From Chelydra serpentina (Eukaryota > Chordata > Testudines > Chelydridae): 64,000 nt of DNA. Each line of letters begins with the position of its first letter. Position 1 is the stretch's first letter. The notes under the pieces were generated by a model, which worked only from the letters and a program-made list of their open reading frames with translations, made no database searches and was not told the DNA's origin. Made by a program: the position numbers and the translations under genes. Of this stretch, positions 34,568-47,526 are shown piece by piece. The stretch covers positions 57,966,501 to 58,030,500 of the forward strand of contig JBAIAC010000006.1 of assembly GCA_037349315.1 (NCBI GenBank), read 5' to 3'.

Positions 34568-37500
34568 CCTCAATTTGCAGGGTAGAGGTTTTCTTTCACT
34601 GGGACTAATGTGGAATCTGGCAGTCTGAAGCGGAAGGAGAAGGCTATACATTGGAATGTTAGCTGAATGTCTGAATACCATTTAACACTGCACTAACTCA
34701 TCCTAGGATAATGAGATGTTGAAACTTTGAAACCTTTTAACTGTTAGGGTTGAATATTCACATAAATGCTGTCTAGTCTGATCCACAAATAACAAACCCC
34801 CAAAATAAAACTTCCAAAAATACCAATGCAGCAGCAGCATGCCTTCAGTTTTCATATCAGACCAGAAATATTTGGGCTTTAAGGAAAACAGGAAAATAAA
34901 ACAAAACAAATATTGTATAATTAAACAGAAATTGCTATTCAGGAATTTGCTTCTCCTACCCAGTGTTTAAGTCTGGAACATTTCACCTTCAATAAATATT
35001 TCTATTCCTACCTTGTCTGATGGAACAGACCCAGTTTAAATGAAAAGGCCAATTTCTTCTAGCATGCCACCTCAGTGACACAAAGTTGGCGGAAGGAAAT
35101 ATAAATGCAGGATAAACTCAGTGTAAGGGTGTTTTTGTTTTGTTTGTTCGTTTATTTTTTCCTCTTAATTTTACAGTGAAACACTCTTGCATATTAGTGT
35201 TAGAGGGCTGGCTTTTAAAATCATTCTTGGAGAAAAGGCAGGGCAGCTTTGGGCATTTTGGGCTTGGCTTTAAAAAAGAAAAAGAAAAAAAAAGCCTTTG
35301 GAAAAATCTTGACATTGCAGCATCTGAATCCAGACACCAAGGTCCATAATCTTAGGTGACCCTTCAGGAGGTACAATTTGATAAATTAACTTTAAAAGTA
35401 AAAGGTGAACGTGGACTGTAAAAACATTATTGTTAAGCCAAGTGCTGCGGATTTCCAGCTTTCAGACTCCAGAAATCAAATGGTGTGTTTATATTTCTTT
35501 CTTTTTATGGAGTTTATTTTAGCACTTTGAGATCACAGAAGTTCCAGTGTCAACACTTAAAAGCAGATTTGCTATGAGATTCCCCCACCATGTCAGCTGT
35601 CATTCTCAGTGCGGCTAATGGGCTAGATAGAAGCAGAACTGCTCTGCTAAGTGTACCTTTAAAAAAAAAATAATATCTAGAAATATCTGTACTAGATTAT
35701 GCAGTTTCTTTTCTAACTTACATATGAGAGAGAGTTATTTTCTTTTAAGACTCAATAAACCTCTGACTGATCCAGTCACAAATCCAGTCTAACAAGTTTG
35801 AACCAACCGAAGCTGCGCCAGTGTAAAAGGGAGAGTAGTATTTACCTTTGTAAGGATGATCAGGTTGAAGAATTCTATAGAAGTGCAAAGCTATTCTGCT
35901 GATATAACACTGCACCACGTCCAGATAGGTTTTATTAGCTTCAATCTGGAATATAAAAAGCTGAAATTCTCACTGAGGCACGGGAGATCTAGAGAGGAGG
36001 ATAGGGGTCCAGCAAGTAGATATCCCAAACAGACATCTTAGGAGGCCTTTGGGGACTCAGGCTTTGGGGACTCAGGCCTGGCTTAGGCTTTTGTTATTTT
36101 AAGAATGAACACAGGCAAATTCAGGAAAGGGGTTGACTTTGGATAATAGCCATTGTTTGTTATGTTAGAAGCAGGATGGAGAACACGACAGTTATCTACA
36201 GGCCTACTACTGTATATCCACTATAGAGTACACCAATTATGTACACATTGGCCAGACCACTTAAAAAACTTACTACATACCACTTGTTTGATTTACAGGG
36301 AAGATTTAGGTAAGAATGCCAGGAATCCAGTAGACAGAAAATCCACAATACATTAAAAAAATGTCTTCTGCTCCTCTTTACATGTTAGTTTCTTCCTATA
36401 CTATACCAGCACCCATTAATGCTAATGAGTAGAACCATTAGAAAAACATACCAAACAAAATTAGGTAGTGTGGGTTAGGTATCTTTGCAGAATTATTTGA
36501 ATTTATAGTTTTTTAAAGAATAATTTTGCAGAATTTTCTAGACATTCAGGGACCCTACTACTAAGTCAATGTAGCGTGTGGTGTAACCCTAGCTATTCAA
36601 TGCTGGATAACTTATCTGTATCCATCAACAGCCTTTATATGCCTGTCACAAGGAAATTCTGGGCGTTGTGATATTTCAGACCCCTGCTTTAGGATATTTT
36701 CAGAATATGTATCACTAGAGTATCAAAGCACAGTCCTGGACAATTTTTAATCTGATAGAAGAATATATTTTAAACCTTGCAAATCTTATTTATGAAATTG
36801 AGCATTCGTGGCTTTTCTGTGCTTGAAGAGTTAGTACATGAGTCCTGGAGATACCCTTTGCACAGGTTTGAACGTAGGTAGCAACCTATTACATGTTGGT
36901 CAAGGGATGATGTAATTATTATTAGGAGTATAAGCAATTTGTGAATCTAAATGAAAGGCCTCATTTTCCTAAGCAGTTTCTAGAGGGAGAAATCGTTTTA
37001 AGCTTTGAGACACATTTTCCAATTTCCTGGCTCTGTAGTGTTGATAAAATACATAAATGTTAGAAAGGTATAAATTAATTCTCTGATGGCCTGCCTTAGT
37101 GGGGAGTAAATCAGCTGAAGCTTATCTAAAAGATAAGAACTGTGGCCTTCATGCAAGCTATTAACATGAATTAAATTTCTCGCCTCATTTTACTTAATGT
37201 TTGTCTCTAGCTGTCTGACTCATTTATGCAAATTCTTCCTTATGCTTTCCTGGGGTGTTGGAACAGGCTATAACAGGAAAGGCATATCCAGCAAACAATT
37301 TTGGTAGGATAAGGTGCTGTGGTCCTGTAGACTAAGAGAGATCCTTAAGAATGTATTTCATTATGAAAATCCTCTTGCAAATGTCATTACTAGCAATAAA
37401 TAAACCAACTCTGTCTTCAATTAGCTTGTTGGGGCTAGATCTTGCATTCGTCACCTTAACACAGATATGTATGAGTTTGGTTATCTGAACTGTGGGTGAA

Positions 37501-37595
37501 ATTCAATGGAGATGTGAAATATAGTAATAGCAAATGCTTTCATATTTTATGTATAATTATACACACAGATGCACTAATATTAAAGCATATTTGAT
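34568..37595. other. No gene recognised
   Basis: AT-rich unique sequence. Confidence 0.5.
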
Positions 37596-37599
37596 ATGG

Positions 37600-37715
37600 A
37601 GAAGATATGTAGAGAACCTAGGAGCTCTAGCCATGGACCATGGCCCCATTGTATCAGGTTCTGTACAAACACAGAAACCAGTTCCAAAGAGCTTAAATCT
37701 AATATGATCTTCGGG
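37600..37715. repeat. Ancient dispersed repeat
   Basis: CTAGCCATGGACCATGGCCC, TGTACAAACACAGAAACCAG and AAAGAGCTTAAATC follow one another in an order I recognise from a widespread old amniote repeat. The class is not certain (LINE tail-like). Confidence 0.4.
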
Positions 37716-40700
37716 TCTAGAACCATCTCTAAATTTAAAGAATATGGCATCACCACTAAAAGTAAGCAACAGGCAGCTAACTGCTCCTTAGGAGCAATTG
37801 CTGTTATGATTAGCAATCACCAGATCTTTGAGGGCAGATTCTCAAATTTTGAACAGTCATACAAGCATTCAAATGCTCGTTGAATCTCTTGAGTCTGAAA
37901 ATCTCAACTAGAAATCTCACAAGAAAGCTAGCTATTAGGGTTGGTCAAAACACTCTCTTTTTTGTGAAAATTTTCAGAAAAAAATAAGGATTTTGTTTTC
38001 ATTTCAAAATTTATGTGGCAATATTTTTCTTTAATTGTTTCAGAAGTATCCATTTCATTTTGGTGAGGAAAATTCCCTTTTAACTTACTTTTTAAAACTT
38101 TCTTTTTCTCCTCACAGTAAAGAAAGGAGGTAGAGGGTTAAAAAAAAAGTGAGACAAAGTGGAAGGAAAACATTTCTCCCTGTTTTCCAGTTGTAAAAAA
38201 CAGTGAAAAAATTGAAAAGTTATGGCAGTATAAATGTAATTAGTATTATCACAATTGTTTTTATATTTAACAAAGTTGAAATTGTCTACAAGCATATTTC
38301 AGAACGCTAAAGTTAGGGTTGGGCAAAGCAGTTTGGCTAAAATGAGAAATGGTTCCAACCTTGGCCCGGGCTGTGAATGGAAAAAATCAAACAGAACCGA
38401 ATTGCTTTTAAGGTTCAGTAAAGTTTGGTTACACATTGTCCCATCTCAGCCTCTAACACAACACCTTATCTATCAGCCTTACAGCTAGTTCTGGGGGAAT
38501 ACAGAAAATAAAATTGTTAATATGCCTGTGACTTAAACTCACCAATTTGGATTACTGCTATTCCCAACCCTTTATATTCACCTAGTTTTGGGCTGTTGAG
38601 TTAGCAAGGTTATTTTTCCAAGAATGATTCCAGAAAGCAAAAGCATCAGTAGTACGTATTAGTAGTACAAATAAATATTCCTAGGAGTGTTCATAATGAG
38701 ACTGCTATTACAGCCATTTCCTAGAGCTCTTTTTATTATTCACAGAATGGATTTGACAATTACACAGATCATCACAGATAATCTGAAGATAGTCAAAAAG
38801 AGGCTCCAGTTTACTGCCTGGATTACAGGATTCTAAATTAACCCAGAAGTGGTTCTAGACTGAATTGCCATCAAACACGTTTCCATTCTGGGAAGAAAAT
38901 CTAACCTCACCATTGTAACAGTCTTTGCCTTAACCTCAATGAGGCAAGGGAGCCACCCTGTCTGACATTATTTGGAAGAGAACTGAAATCTATGCCTGGA
39001 AAACAGCTCAGAAAATAATAGAAACTAGTCATGGAAAATATCTTTTAAGTCCACCTCCCTTTCAGTGCAGGATTTTTTCCTACAGCACATTTTCAGGAAT
39101 TTTGTCAGGTCTAGTTTTACATGTCCCAGGCAATGAGGCTTTTACTGCTGTCCTCAAACGTCTCTTCCTCAGACTAGCAAGTTTTATTACCAGGATGTTT
39201 TTCCATACTGAACTTTTCTTTCTTCGTTTCATCTCATTTCTCCTATTAATAGCATCTTGCTCCACATATATATAAATAAAGTGACAAGTAACTGTATATG
39301 CTATTTCCAGCTATATTATTTACGAGGAAGTGTTTAGTATGCAGTGTCTGAGAGTGATTTAAACATGAAAAGGGCCATAAATATAAATATTCAGGAAAAT
39401 CTATTTCACTACTCACTCAATTTCTAAGATGCTTTTGGTCCTAATGCTTAATTGCAGCTGACATTGAGACAGAGCCATACTTTAAGTACCTTGAGTACGT
39501 AGCGAGCAAAGTCAGATTAGCAGTTCATTACCAAAACCTTCACGTTGGCATAAACCCAATAACACATGGTAAGAAGTTGTGATTAATTTTTAAAAGCTTT
39601 TCTCCCTAGACAATTACATACAAATCAATGAAACACCACTTTGCTGACATACTCAACATCTTAAAATGTATATCAAAGTAAAATTGTTTAAAAATATTTG
39701 TTAACATTTTCCCCCTTTTATCCTTTAATTTCACCTCACTTTTTCTTTGTTAGTGTATTGAAGTGAGGAGAAAAGGGAGTGATATAATTAGTACCAAAAG
39801 CTTCTGTTTTAAGGAAATACTATGCTGCCAATGATACAAGCACATTTCCAAACATGGGTAATCACTTGCTGGATACCAGTCTCTGTATGTTTCTGCCAGG
39901 GATTAAAATCACTAAAAAATGTGTGCTCTCTATGACTTTAGAGACTTTTAATCACTCTTTGCCTCAATTTAGTTATTTTCAAAATGGGCATTATACTATC
40001 AAAATTACTTCCCTCACAGCATTATCTTGTGGCTTAATTAATGTTTTGAGCATTAAAGGGTGTGAAGTATAAAACAATATTAGAATTATTTCCCTAGAAT
40101 TAAAAAACTGCCAAATAGTGCTTTTTGTACATGGACAAATAAGACCATTCATGGAAAATAGCAGAGCTGGGTGAGCTATTAAAAAAATGTAATTTATCCA
40201 TTGATTTAACATAGTGTTCAGTTTGTAGAGTTTCTATGAAGGGACTGAACGGGTTTGTTCATTCCAATTTATTCCAGTTTATTTTGTGTGAACACACTGC
40301 AATCTCTGGATTATGCGGGAAGGGCTAGATTCTGATACACTTCAACTTTTACAATACTTTAAGACACGAATAATCCCAGTGAAGTTTGTTGGACTACTTG
40401 TTGTGTAAGGTGCTATTCAGGGTGATTAAATGTATCAATTTGCCCCTTATTATGTGGAATTTGTTATCTAGGTGGTGTGATTGGGCTCTGGTGACGACTT
40501 CTACAGTTTCTGTGCCCTGATTACTGACCGTAACTTTTGTAAAGAAGGAGAGGGTCTGAAAAAGTCCCTAAGGCTTTGGACCAAAATTTTCAACAACGGC
40601 TAATAATTTTTGGTATCTCGGGTTTTGAGAAACTTTAAAGGAGCCTGATCTTCAGAAGGTGAGTGCTCAGTATCTGTTAAGATGTTTCAGTTGGCCACCC

Positions 40701-41204
40701 AAAATTTGAGCAATCTGAAATTACAAGTAAGTGACTTTTGAAAATGTTGGCCTTGGTTTTTCCTCAGGAAGTGGGTGGGAATATGTTAGGGAGAGGTAGC
40801 AGAAAAACACAACCTAGAGAATTTAATTGTAGGCAATTTTATATCTTTTGATTTCTGGGCTACAGGCCTTGCCTTGGGCATCATTCCTATAACATTTAGG
40901 CCACTGTAATATTTATTGCTGCTTATAGTAGATGTTACATACAATTTTCTCTTGGCACATTCACATAGAGTTAGTGAGTCAGTGTACATGTGTACACTCA
41001 ATCCTATTTATGAAGGGCAGTCAGATTCTAGGAAGAACCTCTGTGCCAGGCCTCTCTCAAGCAGTTTGGAGAACAGTTCAACAAACCTATTCTTTATGCA
41101 TGGTGCAACTAAAGGCCCCAGTTCAGGAAAGCAATTAAGTAAGTACTTAAAGATAATCATATGCTCAAGAATCTTTCCTGAATAGAGATGTTCTTTTGAA
41201 CCAG
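37716..41204. other. No gene recognised
   Basis: AT-rich unique sequence. Short old repeat words occur near 40360-40400 and 41110-41190. Confidence 0.5.
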
Positions 41205-41567
41205 GGCCAGAATTTGATAGCTGCTTTCAACTACCTAAAAGGGGGTTCCAAAGAGGATGGATCTAGACTGTTCTCAGTGGTAGAAGATGACAGAACAAGG
41301 AGTAATGGTCTCAAGTTGCAGAGGGGGAGGTTTAGGTTGGATATTAGGAAAACCTTTTTCACTAGTAGGGTGGTGAAGCACTGGAATGGGTTACGTAGGG
41401 AGGTGGTGGAATCTCCTTCCTTAGAGGTTTTTAAGGTCAGGCTTGACAAAGCCCTGGCTGGGATGATCTAGTTGGGGTTGGTCCTGCTTTGAGCAGGGGG
41501 TTGGACTAGATGACCTCCTGAGGTCCCTTCCAACCCTGAGATTCTATGATTCTATGATTCTATGATC
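41205..41567 (+). mobile_element. CR1 LINE 3' end with octamer tail
   Basis: Most of the fragment is open and encodes the end of a CR1-type product: [39 protein letters not shown], then [20 protein letters not shown], then stop (about 41469-41471). The short 3' UTR ends CTTCCAACCCTGAG and the ATTCTATG octamer repeated three times (41541-41566), the diagnostic CR1 tail. It is the best-preserved CR1 in the window. Its 3' UTR is the sequence shared with the SINE at 185-360. Confidence 0.88.
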
Positions 41568-41935
41568 AGATTCTCACTTACACTAACACCCCTTTCAACT
41601 ATAAACTGATATAATGTGTTCCCCTATTAGGGCACCTTTACCCTGTAAGCGTGATGAGTAAGGGTCTTAGTGTAAATAAGAATCTGGCCCAAAGAGCATT
41701 ACATATACTGGTCTGTATGCAATCTCTCTCCTAGCTGCAAAGGATAAGGTCACATATCCCCGTCTACCTCATTTAATTGCATAAGAGCCAGGGCTCTCTC
41801 TCCAGTCCTATTCAACAGCTACACACAGCCATTTGGTGAACTGATCCGATGATATTGAGTCAAGTGCCAGCAATATGCATATAATCACACAACTCCGCTT
41901 AACTTTCACTACATATGGCCACACCACTACCACCA
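41568..41935. other. No gene recognised
   Basis: Unique AT-rich sequence. Confidence 0.5.
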
Positions 41936-41939
41936 AGGC

Positions 41940-42700
41940 GGCCCAGGCTTGGAGAAGACCAGCTTGTGAATGAAGAACAGCTGGTTAAGACTCAGTCCAA
42001 GCAAGACAGAGTTATGATGGTGGGCAGAGGAAAGCGCTTTGAGGAGTTTATAGCATGGTGAAGTCTCCTTTGGTTGAAGACACTCCACAGTTGGGCAAGT
42101 CAGACTGTAGTTTAGGGGTGCTCCTGGATTCTTCATTGATGCTAAGTTTGCACATAACAGCTTCCCCAAGTAACTCTTTCCACCATCTGTCTGGCTAGGA
42201 GACTTATCCCATCCTGGTGGGCAATGGCCTGGCTTCAATTATGTATGCCTTCACCTTATTTTGTTTGGATTTCAGAAAGGCATGGCATACTTGGCATCAG
42301 ACATTAAGGAACATCAATAATTGCAGAGTGCTGCAGCAGGTCTCCTCAGCAACATGGGATATGCAAGCACATCAGACTTGTCCTGTGCTTTTTGCATGGG
42401 TTCTCCAAAGAATATAGAGTCAAGGTCTCAGTGTTTATCTTCAGGGTGCTAAACAAACTGGGCCCAGCATATCTAAAAGATTGCCTAAAATTCTGGGATG
42501 AACACCATAAGTCATGATGGAACTTTTTACCATAAGAATAAAGTTAGTCTGTGAAGGAGACAGAGATTTCTCAAGGGCCAATCACAGACTGTTAGATGAA
42601 CTCCCACAGGAAATAAGGACCATCACAAACCTCACCACTAATGGTGAAGTGCAATTCTTCAACCTGGCCTTTGCTACCAGAAACACATGGCAACCTGTAC
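41940..42700 (+). pseudogene. Decayed L2 LINE ORF2 C-terminal region
   Basis: Fragmentary translations in all three plus frames follow the order of an L2 reverse transcriptase C-terminus. There is an NPSKTEL-like start (SPSKTEL), a GVLLDSS-like segment near 42110 (RGAPGFFIDA), then LQSAAAGLL at about 42330 (family LQNAAARLL). Then come CQFKVL/LNKLGPAYL-like words near 42420-42480 and WNSLP-like sequence near 42590 (LDELPQEIR). There are many stops and shifts, so this is an old copy. No tail was recognised. Confidence 0.6.
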
Positions 42701-42837
42701 ATACCAATAACAAAACAAACAAACAAAAAAAGAGACACAAAAAAAAAACCCTTTGGAAACCAAACCACTACACTGCAAACTCAATTTTCCTCTATAGAGA
42801 GGATCAGAAAATGAACCACATGTGACTGATTGTAGCG

Positions 42838-42952
42838 TATACCTATACGGCAATTGGGAGGTGTGACTTTAGCACTTGTATGCATACTGGAGCTAGCTTT
42901 GATCGCACTAGATCACTAAAATAGCAGTGAAGCCTCAGAAGCATGTGGAGAG
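42838..42952. mobile_element. Foldback MITE, copy B, left half
   Basis: GAGCTAGCTTTGATCGCACT and ATCACTAAAATAGCAGTGAA are inverted in the right half (TTCACTGCTATTTTCAGTGA, GATCAAAACTAGCTCAGG). It is split by an LTR. The AGAG at 42949-42952 is the left copy of that LTR's target duplication. Confidence 0.7.
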
Positions 42953-43048
42953 TGTTACGAATTATTCCTGTTAGGACACGTACAGTTCGTTCTAGGCTGA
43001 GGCTCCCAAATAAAGACCAGTCTGCAGAATGTTTCCAAAACTACTAGA

Positions 43049-43054
43049 TTTATT
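43049..43054 (-). promoter_or_regulatory. Poly(A) signal of the solo LTR
   Basis: The minus strand reads AATAAA about 65 bp after the TATA box, so R would be short. Confidence 0.6.
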
Positions 43055-43118
43055 ACATTTGCAAATGTGGTATCGTCTGTTAAGCAGCACGAGACCCTGA
43101 TTACAGAATACACAAAGG

Positions 43119-43125
43119 TTATATA
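43119..43125 (-). promoter_or_regulatory. TATA box of the solo LTR
   Basis: The minus strand reads TATATAA, upstream of the LTR poly(A) signal. Confidence 0.6.
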
Positions 43126-43462
43126 CTATTGGCAAAGCATGTTGCCTGCGTGCATCGGGTGTTCACACCAATAAACGAGCCTTCCCCTTATCTATGGCCA
43201 ATCCCTTATGGTCACGACCCCGTGCACCCAGGCTGAAGCAGCAACATCCTTAGGCAGGCAGCAACAGGCTGACACAGCAAAGTAAGAGACAAGCAATACA
43301 TTCTTATATCCAGCGTCCATTGTTCCCCTTATCGTAGACTGACTCCAGATGTCCCCTCTGGAGGCGTTGCCCCCCCTCCTCCTTAGTACATGGTGTGCTC
43401 GCCTTTGGCTAATGGCGGCAGGAGCCTCAAAATGGAGTCACATATGCTAACTTCCCTTAACA

Positions 43463-43665
43463 AGAGGCATGGGCTGGCTTCCCAAGTACAAGCCAAACCA
43501 GGACCCTTTGTACATAGTCAGGTGCCACCTGATCCGCTGCAACTTCACTGCTATTTTCAGTGAGCTAGCTAGATCAAAACTAGCTCAGGTAATTGGACAT
43601 GTCTGTGCATCACGGACATATTTGCAGTGTGGACATATTTGTGGTCATGTTGCTTAATACACAAC
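43463..43665. mobile_element. Foldback MITE, copy B, right half
   Basis: It starts with the AGAG duplication. It holds GGCATGGGCTGGCTTCCCAA and GTACAAGCC, matching copy A at 34450-34480, then the inverted arm matching the left half. Confidence 0.7.
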
Positions 43666-43715
43666 TGGAAGGGACTCAAATACTAGAGTGATGAGAGTTG
43701 TCAAAGAATCTATAT

Positions 43716-43761
43716 AGAATAGAATAGAATAGAATAGAATAGAATAGAATAGAATAGAATA
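43716..43761. repeat. (AGAAT)n microsatellite
   Basis: About nine perfect pentamers. Confidence 0.95.
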
Positions 43762-45079
43762 GGGCTCTAGCTTGGCATTTAGGGAGCATAGTCCCCATGT
43801 GGTTATACTGAGCACTCTCTCTCCCCTCTCACTGTATGTGAAACTGTGTATTTAAAATATGCATTTATCTCCCATATCTGCCATCCATCACAATTATTGT
43901 CAAACAAATAGCACCTATGTTTGGCCATTTCATTTAGTTAATTGAATTAGTACCGGGGCTCTGGATATTCAGAAATATAATTCCCCTGTGATGTGATATT
44001 ATAGAACACAGCTTGTTGGTGTCTATCCTGTGCACAGCAATGTTTCAACCACAGTATATATCAAGTACATTTATTTGAAATCATATTTCCCATTTCCTGT
44101 GATCCATCACCCCCTACAGTCATTGTCACAAACAATCTGCTAACTGTGTGTTTGTGCTCACACCTTTTAGCTGCCCAAGCACCTGAAAGGTGCTCTTTTG
44201 AAAAATCTGATGTGTTATAAGCTGGATACATTTCAATATCACAAGAAATGTGATACCTCTCTCCCTCTTGCATCTTTGAATGTACAGTTGCTTTTCGATT
44301 TTCCCAACCTTTAGTTCCAGTCACAACCAACTTTTTTGAGGCAGTGCTTTCTTCCTGCCTGACTGGCAAGAGAAGTTGGGCCAGATCCTCTGCCCCATTT
44401 GTGTGACCTTGAAACCTGACTGATGTGGTAGTTTCTGGCCTTTCCCCTGGCCCCGGCCTACTCCTGCTCACACCCACAAGTAGTAAGGGGAGTGTTAGAG
44501 GTGATTGAAGGCCCAGAGCCCCATCAACTCCAGGTATCCCAAGCTGTGTAATGGCTTCTAGGGGACTGTTACCAGCCAGCACAAGTTTGAGCAGCCCTGA
44601 ATCTGGCTATCTCCAGCATCAGAAGCCATCTTTGCCTCTAGAGGATCTATCCCATAATTTCCTAGTATGAAGGCTTTCCTGCATCTTTTCTTTCTTCTGC
44701 CTTTGCCTCACCTCTGCTCTTCTGTTTTATGCCCCATTTTCTTACCATGTCTTTTCCCATTTTTCCACTTTCTTCCTCTCTTTTTTTTAATTGTTCCCTT
44801 TGCACCCAACTTCTCCTCACCTGTGTTGTTTGTATCCTTCTTTGTCCTCTACCCCTCTCCTTCTTCAGTTCCTGAAGGCATTTGTCTTTGAGTCTGCCTT
44901 CCGACTCCATTCTCTCATTCTACACTCCCAGTGAGACCAATGCCTGTCATACATACATACACACCCCACCAACTGTGCATGCCCTCATACTCTCTGACAG
45001 GCACTTGGTTCAGCATACTGCCTGACACACAAGTAAGGAGCAGAATACTGGAGGTACAAAGCCAATTGCTTAAATTGGT
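43762..45079. other. No gene recognised
   Basis: Mixed composition. The pyrimidine-rich tract at 44670-44880 gives long but compositional frames. Confidence 0.5.
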
Positions 45080-45523
45080 AAATTTACCCCTTGGTAAATT
45101 GTTCCAATGGTTAAATAGTCTCACTCTTAAAAATGTACACCTTATTTCCTGTCTGAATTTGAATGGCTTCAACTTCCACCTATTGGATCATCTTATGCCT
45201 TTCTCTGCTAGACTGAAAAGCCCATCATCATATTTAGTTCCCATGTAGGAACTCAGACTATAACCGAGTCACCTCTTTACCTTTTATATGTTAAACTAAA
45301 TAGATAGACTCAACGAGCTCTATCACTAAAAGGCATATTTTCTAAACATTTAATCATTCTTGTGGCTCTTCTCTGAACCCTCTCCAATTTATCAACATCT
45401 TTTCATGAATTGTGCACACCAGAACTGGACACACTATTGCAGCAGCAGTCCTACCAGTGCCAAATGCAGAGGTGGAATAACACCTCTCATCCTACTTGAG
45501 ATTCCCCTGTTTGTTTATGTATC
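45080..45523 (-). mobile_element. CR1 LINE 3' region, piece 1
   Basis: On the plus strand this is antisense CR1: TTGGTAAATTGTTCCAATGG, CACACCAGAACTGGACACAC-like words near 45415, and GAGGTGGAATAACACCTCTC. It ends GAGATTCCCCTGTTTG. It resumes at 45864. Confidence 0.75.
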
Positions 45524-45863
45524 TGTGAGGGGACAGGCCCCTGTCTCAATGACAGCAAGCCAATTAGGCACACCTGTAGAGCATGCTCTGCCTGGAGAAG
45601 GGGAGTCTAAAAAGGTGAAACTGGCCACAGAGCAGTGGGGTGAAAGTTTGCCTGCTAGGGAGCTCAGGGATGCAGTGACTACCCTTCCCTTCCCCTGCAC
45701 CCTTTGTATAGAGGCTCTGGATGTCTGGAGACTACAGATAATCAGACCCAAAAAGGATCCCATAAGTGGCAGGGTACAGGGAGCTTGCAGGAGTGGTGGT
45801 TCCAGTGGGGACTCAGGGGCAAGAGACAATGGCTGAGCCCAGGCTTTGAGACGACTGACTACA
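45524..45863. mobile_element. LTR-like insert in CR1 (340 bp)
   Basis: It starts TGTGAGGGGACAGG and ends GACTGACTACA. CR1 continues on each side. Flanks are GTATC and AGATC, which could be a mutated 5-bp duplication. It is distinctly GC-richer than the CR1. The protein-like frames inside are compositional. Class is inferred from the TG...CA ends only. Confidence 0.45.
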
Positions 45864-46050
45864 AGATCCAAGGATCTCATTAGCCCTTTTGGCCACAACA
45901 TAGCACTGGGAACTCATGTTCAGCTGATTATCTACAAGTCTCAAATCTTCATCAGGGTGACTGCTCCCCAGGATAGAATCCCCCATCCTGTAAATGTTGG
46001 CTACATTCTTTGTTCCTGGGCATATAGATTCAGAAAGGGGATGGCAGAGT
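45864..46050 (-). mobile_element. CR1 LINE 3' region, piece 2
   Basis: AAGGATCTCATTAGCCCTTT, TTGGCCACAACATAGCACTG and TCAGCTGATTATCTAC continue the antisense CR1 (the usual order is '...CCCCTGTTT ATAGATCC AAGGATCTC...'). Confidence 0.75.
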
Positions 46051-47005
46051 GAGATCGCAGGTGTGCCACCACTGCTGACCAGCTGCTTAGCTCTAGAAAT
46101 GTGTTTTGGAGCTCTAGTCCTACTTGCTCCACTGACCCCAGCTCAGGACCTCTGTTCAGCAGAGCACATAAAATGGATGGTGGAGTGTGCTACCATTCAG
46201 CCTGAAAGAGGATCCTACCTGCATTGAAGGGTTAAGAGGAGGTAGAGAAGGAGGAGGGCACAAACTTTTTTTTTTGTGAAGGAGAATTAACAGGATGTAG
46301 TTCTTTCCCTTTTCTCCCGGAATGAGAAAAAGTGAGCTCATCTCCTCCCTCACACCTCACACATGCCTTTGCTAGTACAGCAAAACAGAGAGAGTTTTAA
46401 TTCTTACGGACAGAATAAACTGTTTGCAGAAATTATATGAGTAAGGTCACTATCCTGTTGGCTCAGAGGCCATTCTCTTTCTCTTCAGAACTATCGTTGT
46501 GCCGCATGGTGTGTAGGCTAATTTGTTTATGACAGGACACAAGGATTTGATTTTCCGTCTCTTACTCCCATGGATAAATAATTCTTTCACAGCTCATCCA
46601 TCACAGCTGTGGTCTCGTGTTGATGTTATCTTGGCAGCACTTGATGCACTGGCATCATTACTGGCAAATGCTGCAAAACAAAACAACTAGGAATATGTGT
46701 TTTTAAAAACATTCATTAAAAGAAAATGATAATATATTTTGCTATGGTAACATCTGTAGCCATGTCCCATACATCCTGTGGGATATTTTTCTGTTGCTAC
46801 AAGCCTCAAATTCTGTTGGAAGGCAAAGTGGGGGTATTGTGGGTAACAGATCAAGATGGCAGCTACAAGTAGCAAGACTAAGTCACGGCTTTGATATACA
46901 GCAAGGCTTCCTGCAGTGAAGATGTGTGCTTTTCTGGGGAAACCTTTGGTAACACTGCTCCAGCTTAGTCCAATTTTGCTTTCAGTTAAGAGATTCAAAG
47001 ACTAA
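46051..47005. other. No gene recognised
   Basis: Mixed composition. Nothing was assigned. Confidence 0.5.
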
Positions 47006-47322
47006 GGCCTGGTCTACACTAGTGGGCGGGGGGGGGGGGAAATCGATCTAAGATACGCAACTTCAGCTACGAGAATAGCGTAGCTGAAGTCGACGTATCT
47101 TAGATCGAATTAAATTCACTTACTTCGCATCCTCGCGGCGCGGGATCGATGGCCGCCGCTCCCCCGTCGACTCTGCTTCCGCCTCTCGCCATGGCGGCGA
47201 GTTCCGGAGTCGATGGCAGAGCGGCCGGGGATAGATTTATCCGCGTCTACACTAGACGCGATAAATCGATCCCCAATAGATTGATCACTACCCACCGATC
47301 TGGCGGGTAGTGTAGAGGTACC
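47006..47322. mobile_element. Harbinger MITE (317 bp)
   Basis: Ends: GGCCTGGTCTACACTAGTG on the left; on the right, reverse-complemented, GGTACCTCTACACTACCC. The flanks are TAA (left) and TTA (right). Three inner hairpins: GATACGCAACTTCAGCTACG with CGTAGCTGAAGTCGACGTATC, a GC-rich palindrome (GCCGCCGCTCC...CGGCGAG), and TTATCCGCGTCTACACTAGACGCGATAA. The last also contains the terminal core TCTACACTAG internally. Confidence 0.8.
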
Positions 47323-47389
47323 TTAAGTAATAAGGTCTAAGGGCTTGCATGCAGGGTGGCATTAAGAATACTTAATCTGAATTCACTGT

Positions 47390-47526
47390 AAATTCATAGT
47401 TCCCATTGATTAGTTAAACTTCATTAAACCCCTGTGCGGACACTCACATTCAGGATTCAAGTGGCCTTAATTCAGTTTAGTTTTGTTTACTTTGGAAGAG
47501 AATTAAGCTAAACTGAATTAAGGGTA
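47390..47526. mobile_element. Foldback element, left part
   Basis: GATTAGTTAAACTTCATTAA, ACCCCTGTGCGGACACTCAC and ATTCAGGATTCAAGTGGCC are inverted at 48369-48440 (GGCACTTTAATTCTGAATG, TGTGTCCACACAGGGGTTTA). The halves are separated by the LTR below. Confidence 0.65.

Larger units (their letters stand above)
42953..43462 (-). mobile_element. Solo retroviral-type LTR (510 bp)
   Basis: TG...CA termini (TGTTACGAATT / TTCCCTTAACA) flanked by AGAG on both sides. Orientation is minus: the minus strand carries a TATATAA box (43125-43119) and, about 70 bp further, AATAAA (43054-43049), then a short U5. The minus-strand start, TGTTAAGGGAAGTTAGC, includes CTCCATTTTG. No coding region, so it is a solo LTR. 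The 4-bp duplication and layout fit an endogenous retrovirus better than Gypsy, but the family was not identified. Confidence 0.8.

Noticed and set aside
43716..43761. CRISPR-like repeat
   Set aside because: A plain pentamer microsatellite without spacers; the window is vertebrate DNA.
44662..44910. Charged frame on the minus strand and Leu/Pro frame on the plus strand
   Set aside because: Both derive from a purine/pyrimidine strand bias at 44670-44880; no homology was recognised.
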